The position numbers and the translations under genes were made by a program. A DNA stretch of 64,000 nucleotides from Amorphophallus konjac (taxonomy: Eukaryota; Streptophyta; Magnoliopsida; Alismatales; Araceae): contig CM040121.1 of the NCBI GenBank assembly GCA_022559845.1, positions 513,216,566 through 513,280,565 of the forward strand, written 5' to 3'. Numbering within the stretch: position 1 is the stretch's first letter; each line of letters starts with the position of its first letter. Positions 12,903 to 25,908 of the stretch are shown one piece after another. Below the pieces are notes generated by a model. The model was not told where the DNA came from and ran no database searches. It saw only the letters and a program-made list of their open reading frames with translations.

Positions 12903-12918
12903 CACTCTGATACCACTT
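12903..12918 (-). promoter_or_regulatory. gypsy-1 primer binding site
   Basis: The minus strand reads AAGTGGTATCAGAGTGC directly after the 5' LTR. It is complementary to the 3' end of plant initiator-Met tRNA (TGGTATCAGAGC). Confidence 0.85.
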
Positions 12919-15900
12919 TGTAACGCCCCGAGAACCGATTCCCAATTTATGGGCATCTTATTTTTTCTTTTTTCATCAGTCGACGAAACATTACGTCGTA
13001 CGTATCGCGGAAACACAAATATATATTTATTCACATGAGAGAGAGAGAGAAACCATAATTACATGAAACCTAAATAGCATCTCAACCATTCATAATCCAA
13101 AAAGATACATGACCATTGTCAAAATACATATAAGTCCATACATGATCACCAATCCACAACCTATCCATGATACGAAAGATAATTAACCATAGTCTACCCT
13201 GATGAAGGGAGGACTAGAACTACTCCTCGGCCGCAGCCTCCTCCTGGACCTCCTCTACAGCGTCCCCTGAAACGTATGCCACAAGGGATGAGTGTGACGC
13301 CTAGTAGGCAGCCTAATCAAGTCGGGGTTAACTCGCATTTATATATCCCATTCATATACATAATTCAAATGTTCATAATAAAAGAGTGCAAAAGACCCAT
13401 ATAATCTTTCTAGAACCCTCTAAAGTAACCCTAATAGGTCCGCCAAAAACCCAAGGATAAATGGGTAATGGACCCCATAGGTATGTTGGAAGACCCTAGA
13501 GAACAAGCTCAAAGGTTAGTTCAACGCGTTGACGCGGCCTGTCCAACGCGTTGACGCGATGAGCAGAATTGAACTGTTACGTCAACGCAGCCTGCTCAGT
13601 GCGTCAACGCAGTGGAACGTTCCAGAATGCCAATTTGATCAGATTTGAACTGTTGCGTCAACGCAGCCTGCCCAGCGCTTTGACGCAATGGCACGTTCCA
13701 GAAGCCAAATCAGTCGATCGAATTAGGCCATCGGTCGACCGAACTGTAACAAGTTACAGGCCGGCCAACACTGGCAATTTTGGTCAACCGAAATGCCCAG
13801 GTCGGTCAACCGAACTCTGCTACAATTCTAGAAAAAAAAACAAGCAGTTCAGTCCCAAGGTGAATGCCCAATGTTGCTAAAGAAAAAATCCATTCATTCT
13901 CATTTGCTTAAAAGTAATCATACGTGAAAAATACATGTTTATTATTTAACATATAAATACCCGTGCATGAAATAAATCTACAATGAATGATTAGTTGCAC
14001 ATTTTCACATTTTCATGAGTTTCACATTTTACGTTATTCATGGAACCAAATAGCTACCGCAAACACAGGAGGCCCACACATATACAAACGAACGAAAGAG
14101 TACTGCGCAAACCCGAGAGCGAACTCCCACCTAGACTCCTGTCGCATGGGGCATTACGTATCACCGTCCCTCAGGTTCTGTGGTGTTACATATCACCGTC
14201 CCATAGCATGAACTAGTCGAATCATAGGATTTTAACCAGGGCGTTACGTATCGCCGTCCCCTGGGTTCTTTTACTTCCGCGGCGTTACGTATCGCCATCC
14301 CGCAGAAGGGACTGAAGTCCAACCTCACAGAATGCTACTATTTTCCATTCATAACATTCACATCGTATTCGCATTCACATTAATATTCATATTACAATAT
14401 TCATATCATACTAAATCTTATCTTATCATAACGCAAGCATGATTCCATATGGTTTAAGTAGCTAATCATACTTATATGCTGACTGTTGTGGAGCAGAACA
14501 TGATCAGTTTACCAGCAAGGTTTCCGTATAAAGGAGAACAAGTTTATTTCTAGGTTACACATACGTAGAAAATGATTCATAACTACAAGTGCGGAATTTC
14601 TATGAGCACAAAATTTTTACAATGAGTTACTAACTTAGTCTTCTATCATTTTCTAATTTTTCAGATTTTTCTGAATTAGAATGGCCACTTAAAACTCTCT
14701 TATTCTAGGTTTCTAGAAATTAGAATAGAGCTCAAGATGCGTCGACGCAGTCAAGGGCTGCGTCGGCGCAGTCAACACTCTGAAGGAGGCTGCGCCGACG
14801 CAGTCAAGAGCTGTGTCGACGAAGTCAGTACAGAGACCCTGATCTTTGATTAAAACTCAGAGGAACCTCACAAAAGCACGTAACTTGATGGAAAAACTAG
14901 AAAAATAAACATAGTAGGTGATCCCACATACCCTTAGTCCCTCTTTAACGTATAGAAACTACTTAGAAATCGTTCTAATGCATCGTTGACCCCTAAGATT
15001 TGAGATTAGGTGCCTACCTTCAAAGTGTTAAACCGACGATCCGGGGATGAGATCCACACCCCAAATCCTCCCAAAGCTTTTCCCTTCGTCCTAGAGCGCT
15101 GCAGGATCGCCCTCCACGCGTTGGATCATCCTCCCACATAGAGTCAAGGTTCCTTACCCTTTCTCCCTCAAGAAGGACAATAGAGTGTGAAGAGTTTGAA
15201 GAGAATGGTTGCTAAAGGCTTACTACCCATGAAACCCACCTCCTTATATGGATTTCAAGTCTCCCAAGGGTTTTCTCACGTTCCACGAGGCTCAATCCCT
15301 CTCCTAAGGTCGCTGGTTGGGGAAAAGTTAAGGCCATGCACCTCTTCGGGTTTGACAGGCGCGACCCTTCGTCTACCTGGTCATAAATGCAGTTTGACGC
15401 ACTCTTCTGTCAAGATATGGGCTGTGACGTCTTCAGATGAAATCAAGAGGACTTCCTGATCTAACCTTGGGATGTCGTTTCATCAAATTTCATCAACCCT
15501 AGCATGAGTTATGATTTTTACAACATTAACGTACATTCTCTCCCGTTCCAGTCGCGACCTTGTAATTCGGGTGTAACTCTAGTATCCAGGTAGAATTTTT
15601 CCTCGACCTCAACATAGAAGATGTAACTAACATCCCATTAGATATTATGGCCTTAGTTTAAGGTTATTTAATTAATTATAAATGAAGTTATGAATTTCTA
15701 ATTATTTACGTGCGAGTTCTCTCAATAGTCACACCTCTCCGTGACAGTTGATGACAAAGGGCTCAGAACCTCAGGTTCTGGTGCGATTTAGATTCCCCCC
15801 CCCAACATAACAGTTCGGGTTAAGGGCCCAAGATTTCTAATGAACCTAGTTTTATCCCATTTGGTTAATTATGGGTCAAGATATCCTTATTTCAATAAGT

Positions 15901-16174
15901 GACAATGTTTTCTATAACTATGTCGACCTATTATCATAAACTCCCTCTTATCCCATATTAGGCCTATTTTCCATAAGTTATACTCTTCATCCAAGTTGTT
16001 CTTTACCCAATGTTTGTTGCATGGGCTTTGGTCTCACCTAATTCTAGCCTTCCTAGGTTGAGTTATGAATTCCCTAAAGATCCCTCCAATATTCTATTTA
16101 GATTTCTAGTTCATTGTGTTAATGGGCCCGAATTGTACCCAATTGGGCTAGTGCCCAAATTGGTGGTCTTAACA
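12919..16174 (-). repeat. gypsy-1 5' LTR
   Basis: 3256 bp, collinear with 7220-10510 and with scattered substitutions and small indels. It shows the same TTGAC/GTCAA array (about 13525-13815 and 14735-14825) and GTTACGTATC repeats (14150-14310). Confidence 0.93.
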
Positions 16175-16179
16175 GTATT

Positions 16180-18180
16180 GGTTAGGCGAAAAGGTATAAC
16201 AGTGAACTCATAGGGTCCATACCTACTCTTGAATGCCGTTTTGTGAACATCCCCTACCTTGATCTTCAATTGATGATAACCAGATCTGAGATCAATTTTT
16301 AAAAAATATCGAGCTCTAGAAATATGGTAAAGTAGTTCATCGATCCTCGGCAATGGATATTTGTTCTTGATTATGAGTTGGTTCAATTACCGACAGTTAA
16401 CACACAATCTCATTGACCCGTCCTTCTTTTTGACAAATAGGACCGGGGCTCCCCAAGGTGAAGTACTTGGTCGGATAAATCCTTTCTCCAATAACTCCGT
16501 CAGTTGTTCTTTCAATTCTATCATTTCGACCGCGGACATCCGATACGGAGCCTTAGATACCGGTACAGCTACCGGGATCAAATCAATTGAGAAGACCACT
16601 TCTCTCTCCGGAGGAATACCAGGCAACTCGTCTAGAAATACATCAGAATAATCTTGAACGATAAGGATATCCTCCAGAATGGGTTCCTTATGCTCGGCCA
16701 TAGTAATAGAAACTAAAAAAGCCGCACAACCCTTCTTCAATAATTTATCGACTTTAAGGGCTGAAATAAGGGATAGGTGTCTAGAATGCCTGACACCAGA
16801 AAATAAGAGGTTGCGGTAGCCACTAAAGGTTACCGTACCCATCTTACAGTTGACACTAGCACCTTGTGTAGATAACCAGTCAGCTCCCAAAATAATATCA
16901 TATCCTTCCATCTCCATGCATACTAAGTCAGCAGGTAAGTTGTAACTGCTAACTAGAACTTCACTAGTAGGGTAGAAATATTTAATTTTCGATCCCGCTC
17001 TAATCAGAGTAGTAATAACAAGTTTGGATTCTAACGAAACATGCCTCATAGGTGAAATATCAGTAAAGCTCTTAGATATGAATGAATGCGTAGCTCCAGT
17101 GTCAAATAGAACAGAGGCAGGATTTGAGCACACAGAAAGGGTACCTTCTACAATGCATCCATCTTTGGTAGGTTCCGCATCCATAAGGGCTTGAAGTCTT
17201 CCTTGCTTCTTGACAGCGACTGGAAATTTTTCCGGTGGAGCTTGCTCATTGAGAAGTGGACAATTCGGGATTCTATGCTCCCGACTCCCACAGCGAAGAC
17301 AAGCACCAAGTCTTTTCCAGCACTCATCAGCCTTGTGTCTGGGCTTCTCACAATACTTGCATAGTTCCTTCGATGGAGTAGCAACCGGGACAATTTGTTT
17401 GTCAAACGATCTCGACTTCTTATCTTTATGAAAGTCACGCCCATCCTTATTGAAGTTAGGCCCATTAAAATTGGGCCTCTTTCTCCCGAAGGAGGGCTTA
17501 AAGTTACCGGAGCCAGTAACTTGCTCCTTCTTGGCGTTTCTTCCTTGAATGCGATCGGACACCTCCGTTGCATCTTCCAAGAGTTGAGCTCTTCTCACCG
17601 CATCAGTATATACTTGGATATCCATCGGGATGAGTTGAGTAATATACTAGGGATTTAAGTCGTTTAAGAATCTCCTCACCTTCATCTTTTCGGTACCCAC
17701 AAGATGTGGCGCATACTGGGATAATCTTGCGAATTGGGCTTCATATTCCGCCACCGTCAAACTCCTTTGCTTCAAGGAAGCGAATTCGGCAGCCTTCCTT
17801 TCTTGTACCCTATCGGAGAAGTACTTGTAGTTGAAGTGTTCTACAAACTCTTCCCACAACACATTGTCGTGTGGTAGAGTTACTTTGACCGACTCCCACC
17901 AAGTACGGACATACATTTCTAGCTGAAAGGTAGCGAGTAGGACCTTCTCCTCATCAGCACATTGCATGACTCGAAAAATCCTCTCGATTTTCTTTACCCA
18001 GTGTTCGGCCTCATCCGGGTCCATGGACCCAGCGAACTTGGGAGGGTTCATACTTTTGAAATTTTGATGTCAGTCTCCCGCTCCTCGGTTAGCTCCTCCT
18101 TGAGCCACCTGTTGCAATACTTGGGTCAGTTCTTGGACCGTCCTTTGCATCTCGCGCCATTGAGCTCTTTCGGCAGCCAT
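16180..18180 (-). pseudogene. gypsy-2 gag, protease and RT N-terminal half
   Basis: The likely start is the ATG at 18180 (MAAERAQWREMQ). A gag core follows (MNPPKFAGSMDPDEAEHWVK from 18051, then RTWWESV), a CCHC knuckle (CLRCGSREHRIPNC), aspartic protease DTGATHSF, and RT motifs ([33 protein letters not shown]). In-frame stops occur before MNPPKF, at 17647 (after LNDLNP) and at 16387 (after LCVNCR). The last two fit Gln codons changed by C-to-T. The frame is cut at 16179 by gypsy-1 and continues at 7219. The 412-codon stretch 16387-17625 is the longest surviving part. Confidence 0.9.
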
Positions 18181-18370
18181 TGGCAAAAATTAAGCCTACA
18201 ACCACAACTACCAAACTTAAGTGTTTTGTTTATTTCTTGATTAATCATTCTTTAAAGCTTAGCCCATGGCTCTACCCAATCTTACCGGGAAGGTTTTCAA
18301 GATTCTATCCAAATTTCTAGATCAACATCTAGAACCTATATCAAGGGAAACTAAGGGTTTATAAAACCTA

Positions 18371-18390
18371 GGCTCTGATACCACAAAGAC
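18371..18390 (-). promoter_or_regulatory. gypsy-2 primer binding site
   Basis: The minus strand reads TGGTATCAGAGCC a few bases after the LTR end, complementary to initiator-Met tRNA. Confidence 0.85.
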
Positions 18391-21180
18391 TGTCACACCT
18401 CGACGCGGAATATCGAGACGCGACGAGTTGTAAACATTCATGTCAATCAGAGCATGTATAATAGGGTCCAACCATAATGGGACACAAGAAGAAAATGATA
18501 CTTTTATTTCATCAAAATAAAGTTTTACAACATTCTTAAGCCTTAAGAGGCATAATACAACTTCCAAGTACATAATTCTTGCAAGAGTAATATTCATAAA
18601 TCTAGGTAACTAAGATAAACTTGATCCCTCCTTTCACTCTTACTCGTCCCCATGTGTTTGGGGTTCATCGTCGGAACTACCAGCAATCTTAACCGAAAAC
18701 GTAGGGTGAGCGAAACGCTCAGTAAGATTTAGATCTCTATACCAGACAACTTAAAGTAATTAACATTTTTTGATAAGGTTACTATGCTATGCCGAGAAAC
18801 GTAAATAAAATATGGAACATGAATAGGAGAGAGAGTAAAGAATGCTAGTAAATGAAATCGCAAGTAGACAAGATATCAAGAGTAAAGTTCAAGTAAAGAA
18901 CGATCATGTAGAAAGTATTACCATGGAATTGGTCATTTCATGCAAGTATGTATAAGTCAAGTATTTCATGTAATTCAAGTACTTCATATATTCAAACAAG
19001 TCAAGTAATTCACGAACTGTGGAATGTCACAAATGAATATAGCAAGTCAAGCACTTCGGTGCAATGCCACACCAAGTCAATAATAACTCTCATGGACACA
19101 AGTACTTTCAGGCGCTCCCCCCGGGACCAGACCGGGCCCCATTAACGCCAGGCATTGGGGTTATGGATCATAGATCCCAAGTATATTTAGACATCCACAT
19201 AATATGTATGGCCAAAGAATTTTAAGGTATAGCTTACGAAATAAAGTACAGATCTAGCGAAAATTATCAATCAAGGATCAAGTAGTACAAGATTACAAGC
19301 ATTTGTAAGAGAAGTTCAATGATGATTGAAGACATCATGTTTAACAACATTAAGATAATGAAGAAAAGAGTTGTCGATCAAGGCATGATCAGCACTTTCG
19401 GAAATTCGTGTAAGGTATTTTTAGATCAAGTTCTCCTCAGTCGGTGTTTAGCAAGAACACCAAGAATTCACGGCCAGGTAAGAGGTGGGACATTGGGAGG
19501 CTCCCCTCGCATTTGCGAGGTCCTAATTAAGAAATCAATTATCCACTTAAAGCGTTTACTCGTAGACCTCTTTCTTTAGACACCGGTCTTTCTTGATAAC
19601 CTTGCTAGCTACACGACTTTGTTGGCGTTTAAGATTGAGTTTTCCTCGATCGGTGTTTAGCGAGAACAACAAGAATTCATGGCCTGGTAAGAGGTGGAGA
19701 GTGGGAGGCTCTCCTTGCATTGTAATGACCTAATTAAATAACCACTTATCCACTTAAAGCGTTTGCATGTGGACCTCTAACCTTAGACACTTGTCTTTCT
19801 TGGGAAACTTGCTAGCTACACGATTTATCGGAAACATGAAAACATGTAAATCGAACGGAAATCATTCTTGCATATTCTAACATGTTCATTTGTGAAAGAA
19901 TTTCAATGAAGGAAAAGACATTGAAAAAAGATGTCAAGCTTTCAATTGCATAATATGTTCATGTATGAAGAAAATTTGAACGAAGATGTCAAGCTTTCAG
20001 ATAGAGCTTAGATCAAATAGATAGGGCCAATCATATAGGAATTTTACGAAAATTAGAGCATAGTTGTTTGAACAATTAACGATAGCTTTACGAGTTCATT
20101 CACCTAGTCATTTGTTTCGTGATAGTATTCTTAAGGGAAAAACATGATTTTAAAATTCAAAATTTTGACATAATGCACATAAACGAAGCAAATCGGATGT
20201 GGTTTCCGCGTTCAAATCACGGTCCATGTGTGATCCATATTTTTAGATAGAAAATTGAAACGTGTTCTTGCAATGAAAACTCTAATTTTTTTGACTTTAA
20301 ATCTCAAATTAAGCCACAATAACATGATCATGAAAATTTGCATAGAATCGAAATACTCATGCAAAGAAACATATATGAAGATCTAAATAAGTTTTGCCTG
20401 AGAGAAAACCTACCTAGTGGAAGATTGAAGAGGAAGCATAACAAGAATGAAGAACACTTCGAACACTCCTCCAAACTTCAAGATTTCCTCCTCTCTACAA
20501 CCAGCACTTCCCCAATGGATTTGTGCTTTGAGTAGGGGAGATCCTAGCCCTATTTATAGGCCAAATCTCATAATTATTTTATTACTAATTTAATTCTAAG
20601 TCAATTTTTCACCTAATTTCTTATTTCACCAACCCATGTTACTATTACACCCACTTATGTTGCTAATAAATTCTAACATGTGAATGTTGAAATAAATCTC
20701 CCTCGATGACATAATTAATGACCTCATTTATTCAATGTTATTTTATTGCTAATTTAATTCTAAGTCAATTTTTCACCTAATTTTTCTATTTCACCAACTC
20801 ATGTTACTATTACACCCACTTATGTTGCTAATAAATTCTAACATAAGAATATTGAAATAAATTCCCCTTTATGACATAACCAATGATCTCATTTATTCAA
20901 TGATGTAAGAAATGCCATCATCCACTAATTAGGATTTAATTAAAGCTAATAATTCTCTCTTAAATCAGATGCTGCAGTACTGCTACAATTCTGACGTCTT
21001 CGCCTTCTCAAAATCGTGTCGCGAATCTCACCGTTTGTGTTAACACGTGGGATAGGGTTTGTGTTTATATATTTTACACTTAAAGGCATAAAGAAAATTT
21101 TTCATCATTTATTTTATTTTCATCTTTCATTATTTTTTTCTTCGCATATAAATGCATATATAAAATTTCGAGTTACTACA
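18391..21180 (-). repeat. gypsy-2 5' LTR
   Basis: 2790 bp bounded by TGTCACACC and ...TTACTACA on the plus strand (TG...CA). The PBS abuts its inner end and a copia integrase abuts its outer end. Inside is an imperfect direct repeat of about 200 bp (about 19415-19610 and 19640-19830) and another near 20570-20720 / 20735-20910. The partner LTR is outside the window. Confidence 0.88.
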
Positions 21181-21617
21181 CCTTAACATTCTTAAGGTTT
21201 GGTTTCTTTCCTTTCTATATCTCATATGGAGTAAAAGACGCTGACTTAGAAGGAACTATATTTAATAAGTGAGCAGCAGTGTCTAGGGCATAGTCCCAGA
21301 GCGACATGGGCAATCCAACAAAGTACATCATGGATCGTACCATATCTAATAAGGTACGATTCCTCCTTTCAGCCACACCATTCAGTTGAAGTGTATAAGG
21401 AGGAGTCCACTGAGATAATATACCATTATCCTTTAAGTATTGTGTGAATTCCGTACTCAAGTATTCCCCTCCTCGATCAGATTGAAGAAAGCTTGAGGTT
21501 TACACTCCCAACTGCAAGTGCAACAACTCTTACTCCATTTCCCAGTCGTAGATCAACCTCTCCTTTGTTCAACTGCCTACTGCTTGCGAGAACCTCCAAA
21601 TCATTGCAGATGTGAGA
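21181..21617 (-). pseudogene. Ty1/copia remnant: protease fused to integrase
   Basis: Two copia blocks lie on the minus strand. The first is a protease-region motif (SHICNDLEVL, RLGNGVRVVALAVGSV, 21495-21617). The second is an integrase block (RGGEYLSTEF, GVAERRNRTLLDMVRSMM, TPYEI, 21190-21475). In intact copia proteins they are several hundred residues apart, so a deletion near 21475-21490 joined them. Gypsy-2 cuts one side and LTR-3 the other. Confidence 0.85.
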
Positions 21618-24575
21618 TGTGACAACCCAGAACCCGGATACCGGGTAAACCTGATACCACTTGGATCCTGAGAGGTCTCCCAAGAGCGGTAAGGCTCCAA
21701 AGGGAAAGAAAGGTGTGTGTGTGAAGTACAATGAACTTCCATATAAAGTAATAAACAATTATATAATTATGATCAGGATTGCTAAATTAGCAGAAATAAA
21801 ATTACATTTTCAATTAAACAAATTAACTACAGCAGCTAAGACAAGCTACAACAAAGTCCAGTCCCATTAAGGTACAATCCAACAGAAAGAGAAACATACT
21901 CTGAAGTTGGGGAAAGCCCGACACTGGCAAAGCTGGCAACTAAGAACCACCCGCACTGTGCCTCGAACCACGAGGAAGAACAGCTACACCTGAAAAGTCG
22001 GGGGTGAGTCTCGTCTCACTGGCTTAGTAGGGGTCTTGCAGATCCCCTCCATGAAACAAAAGCGGTAGCAACAACCCAATAACAACAAAAGCAGGAGTAA
22101 CAACAAAAGTAACAGCCGTAATGACGACAGTCGAAGAAACTACGGCTGAGCTGCAAGCTACTCCTATTGGAAGGAAACATGAATCCCTAGACTCCTTGTC
22201 AAGAATCACCAAACCGATACAAGGAAACTCTGGCTACACAACCAGGACACGCCACAAGATTACAGTCGTACAGGCTCGTCCACAAAGACAAACCCCAACG
22301 CTAAATCACACGGTCTAAGAGTAGAGACATATACACGATCTCAGAGTCGTGTACGCTACATTGACTACTCAAAGAACCACGTCAGCAATGACGAAAACCA
22401 GTCACGAAAGCCACAAGAGTCAGGTGTCCTGTGACAGAAGTACCTCCTCACTAGTAGCAAAGTCAGATGCGTCCATTGACGTCTTACACTGCACCTCAAG
22501 CATCTCCCACTCGCCTCGAATGCGGTAACTGAGACACCGTACAAGTTACTAAGTAACAAGTAACGAGTGACTAGTCAGGGTCACGCCCGTCAGCGCTGGT
22601 CCAACTCCCCTGACCACGTGTGCACACACAAGCTCAATGTCTTGAGCTAGGTCTCTAGCTGGTTTTCCCCTCCCGTCAGACTCTAACGGCAAGATAATGG
22701 GGCCCTCGGCAACCAGCCTAAAAATTGTCTCTACCGAGAACTGCCCCGCCACCACTCCCAGGTGGGTCGACACGCAAATGTGTCGTCAGGCTACGACTAG
22801 TGGAGGCTCACTAGACATAGAGACTCGAAACACCGAAGTATAGACAGGTTAAGCATGCACCTATCGCAAGTACTCAGAACACAATGGTAGCACAAAGCCA
22901 CCAGACTCAGGATAATCAACTAGACCTGCTAACACAACGATCCTTGAGTCACGTGACTCGGGTCAAGATCGTCGCATAAAGCGGTAACACGTTGCTAATC
23001 AGCCTAGTCCCTAAGTCAAAAATCATGGGAAAACACATCATGGAAATGACACATAACAGTCGGATCCATTCCTCAATTGAAAGTCCTTGGCCCCCGGGCC
23101 GCTCATCGGACTCACAACTCCGCATAATGAGAAAGCATAGAACCTGAGGGATCACCAAAGCCCTCAAACCACATGGACACTCAAATCGAGATAACACAAT
23201 ACCTCTAAGCGTCCAAAACACAGTCTCGATCCCCACGGGATAGACGAGATACTCACGAGGTCACGTGTCAACCACTAGGTCATAACTGGGTTGACCGGAG
23301 ATAATAACAATTCACAAAACAACACGGACACACAATTCGGAATTACGGCACTTCCGGACACCCTATGGCATGGTCACAGCCCTCACGGGACATCCAAGAT
23401 ATCCACGGGACCAAGGGCTAACCAAGGGGTCGAAGCCAAGTCAACCGGAAGCCAAATCAACACGAAAGGAACACTTTGGGCAGGTGGCGGTCATCCCCTA
23501 CCCGCTACCAGATAGCCCAGGCAAATGGCGGTCATACCCTGGCCGCTACTTGACAGCCCAACCAAGTGGCGGTCTCAGCAGGGCCACTACTTGCAGGACC
23601 TGAACAGGCAGAAGGCAGTCTGGCCAAGGCTGCCTCTTGTAGATGGCGGTCTTCCCATGGCCGCCTCTTGAAGGTGGCAGTCCTGGCCAGATCACCATCT
23701 CCAGACTGCCCCTGAAGATGCACGAAATGCCATCCTGGTTACGGTCCTAGCCTAATCGTCACTTCAAGGAGACGGTCAGTCGCAAGACCGCTACTAGGAA
23801 CTGACCTTAAACTCACTTAAAAGCCAAATGGCGGTCACCTAAGGGCCGCCACTACCAAGTTGCGGTCGGTTGCAAGATCGCAACCTGAAACTGACATAAA
23901 AACCCTTAAGAACCAGAAAGCGGTCTCCCTAGGACCGTCTCTTGAAGGTGGCGGTCCTTCCAGGGCCGCCTTCTCAAGTAGCGGTCTCTGGTACGACCGC
24001 TACTTCCTTCCGGTGCGAAAATCATAAGAATGCAGAAAACTCGATCTTTCCACGCCCCAATCGTCCCAGAATGACGGGGAAACAACCATAACCAAGATGC
24101 CAACCTTCCACAAGCTGTAAGGGGCCAAACAAACTACAAAATGGCTATCAAATGGGCGATTTCCTGAAATCAACCCAAAATGACTCACATGGGCATCCAG
24201 CCTCATACCGGCCCCAAACCACGGGCAATTACAGCCAAACTGGCGGGAATCGAATCTTGACATTCCAGGGGTTCAAGATTTACCATTTAGACTAGAAACC
24301 ATCACCTGGAATTGCGATTTCGGCTCACACCCCCGAAACATGTATTTTTACCCAAAGTAAGAAAACCCGCCCAAACTCATGCCAATCGGCTTGAAATCGT
24401 GAGGGAATGCAAGAAATAGGTGGAGTATCCATCCCACTGCCTCCACCGAAGATCTCGCGTGCTGAAAAGGCCAAATCCACGACGAACACTATCACACGAA
24501 CTCGTCGACACTTCGAATCCACGCTCGGGATCGCGCCAACGCCATGCCCCGTTCCTCGTGCCTTCACGCTCCACG
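21618..24575 (-). mobile_element. LTR-3: long LTR of an unidentified retroelement, truncated
   Basis: Begins TGTGACAACCC at 21618, exactly where the copia frame stops, and runs GC-rich until the CACTA-2 terminus at 24576. No coding domain is present over 2.9 kb. No PBS follows its end in the copia flank, so this is a 3' LTR or solo LTR in minus orientation whose start lies beyond CACTA-2. TGAGA (21613-21617) would be the target duplication. Confidence 0.6.
23478..24005. repeat. Array of about 12 short hairpins in LTR-3
   Basis: Repeated units of the form GTGGCGGTC-n(5-9)-GGGCCGCYACT can each fold back on themselves. Clear examples lie near 23525, 23643, 23828 and 23948, with degenerate ones between. 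Spacing is about 40-55 bp. Confidence 0.75.
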
Positions 24576-24589
24576 TACTACAAGAAAAA

Positions 24590-25440
24590 TGGGAAATTCC
24601 GATGTCCATTTGCCGTCGCAAATATGTCAGAAATACGTCGCAAAGTAAAGTTTCGACATATTTCTGACGTATTTACGACGGAATATGGACGTCGGAAAGC
24701 TTACGTCACAAATTTCCGTCGTATTACAATAGCGTCGCCAATTCGTCCGAAATTACCGACGAAACTATATCGTCGAAGTTATGGTGGCTATTTATGTCGA
24801 TAATTAATAATACAGAAAATAATTAATCATTGCGACGGAACAAAATTTAGTTGAAAATACGTCTAAAGTTTTTGACGTATTTCCGACTAACACTTATTCT
24901 ATCGAAAAATAATGGGCCATAATATTTCCGACGAGCAGGAAATTACCGACGCATTTGCGACAGAAACATTATGTCGTCGCAAACCTTTGGGTTAAATTAG
25001 TTCCGACAAAAGTTATTTTGGTCAAAAATATGTCGTTAATTTTTGACGTATTTTAATCAGATAAGTAATACGTTGGAAACCTGTGGGTCAAATTAGTTCC
25101 GACGAACTGTTATTGTGTCGAAAATACGTCGTTAAATTTGGACGTATTTGAGACGGATAATTAATACGTCGGAACTAATGTGGATCAAATTAGTTCCGAC
25201 GAACCAACCTTGGGTCGAAAATATGTCGTTAATGTTCGACGTATTTGAGACGGATAATTAATACGTCGGAACTCATGTGGCTCAAATTAGATCCGACGAA
25301 CATTTAGTTGGTCGAAAATACGTCTGAACCTTTAGATCGATTTGCGCTGGAAAATAAATATGTCAGGAAATAAGTGCGTGAAATTGGTTCCGACGAATTG
25401 TTAGTTGGTCGAAATTTCGTCGAAAACTTTCTTCACATTT
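24590..25440. repeat. CACTA-2 subterminal repeat region
   Basis: Many direct and inverted copies of ACGTCGGAAA / TCGAAAATACGTCG and AATTAGTTCCGACGAA. Three larger units of about 105 bp (25065-25330) are nearly identical. This fits the binding region for the element's TNPA-like protein. Confidence 0.85.
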
Positions 25441-25908
25441 TTTATTATATATTTTAAAATTTTAAAAACCTGTTTAAAGCTACAATTATACACCACAATC
25501 GACACAACTCAACATAAAGCACGCAATAAACAACATATACAACACACAATAGGCTAAAATCCTATTGTAAATTATAATAAAGAACGTCCACAACACATAA
25601 ATATTTTAATTAAAAAAGTTACAGTTACATTAATTGAAATGTATCATTTTTTCATAATATCATTAAAAAAATCAAGAGATATCCGCTGTATCATCCTCAT
25701 TCGTCATTCATAGCATCTCCACCATTACCGGCTGCAGGAGGATCCTACATCACAAAATAATAATAATAATAAATAGATTTAAATAAATATAATTATTAAT
25801 AAATTTAGTTAAATATCTTTTTGATTTTCTAAATTCGAAAGTAGATAACATGAAGATGATTTCTTTCACTCTCAAAGTTAAATTCTTTGAACTAAGTAGT
25901 AATGTTAT

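Larger units (their letters stand above)
7220..16174 (-). mobile_element. gypsy-1: complete but internally deleted chromovirus
   Basis: Two LTRs (7220-10510 and 12919-16174) begin TGTAACGCCCC and end in AACA on the plus strand and flank a 2.4-kb internal region on the minus strand. The flanks are GCATT (7215-7219) and GTATT (16175-16179), a 5-bp target duplication with one difference. A PBS for initiator-Met tRNA and a polypurine tract sit at the expected ends. The insert lies exactly within the gypsy-2 RT frame. The internal region lacks protease and most of RT, so the element depended on others to move. Confidence 0.93.
6567..21180 (-). mobile_element. gypsy-2: Ty3/gypsy chromovirus-like element, split by two insertions
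   Basis: The minus-strand order is 5' LTR (21180-18391), PBS, gag, protease, reverse transcriptase, RNase H. The reverse transcriptase is split by gypsy-1 (7220-16174). The RNase H is cut by CACTA-1 at 6566, so integrase and the 3' LTR are off the left side. Reading across the gypsy-1 insertion restores a continuous reverse transcriptase frame. The protein style resembles Tekay/Del-type chromoviruses. The LTR is inserted in a copia integrase, with CCTTA (21181-21185) as likely duplication. Confidence 0.85.

Noticed and set aside
21640..21660. TGGTATCAGG on the minus strand near the LTR-3 end, like a primer binding site
   Set aside because: It lies inside the LTR, about 30 bp before the border, so it cannot serve as the PBS of this element.
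23478..24005. Regularly spaced dyads that could suggest a CRISPR-like array
   Set aside because: Units are degenerate, spacing varies, and the context is a plant LTR; CRISPR arrays do not occur there.
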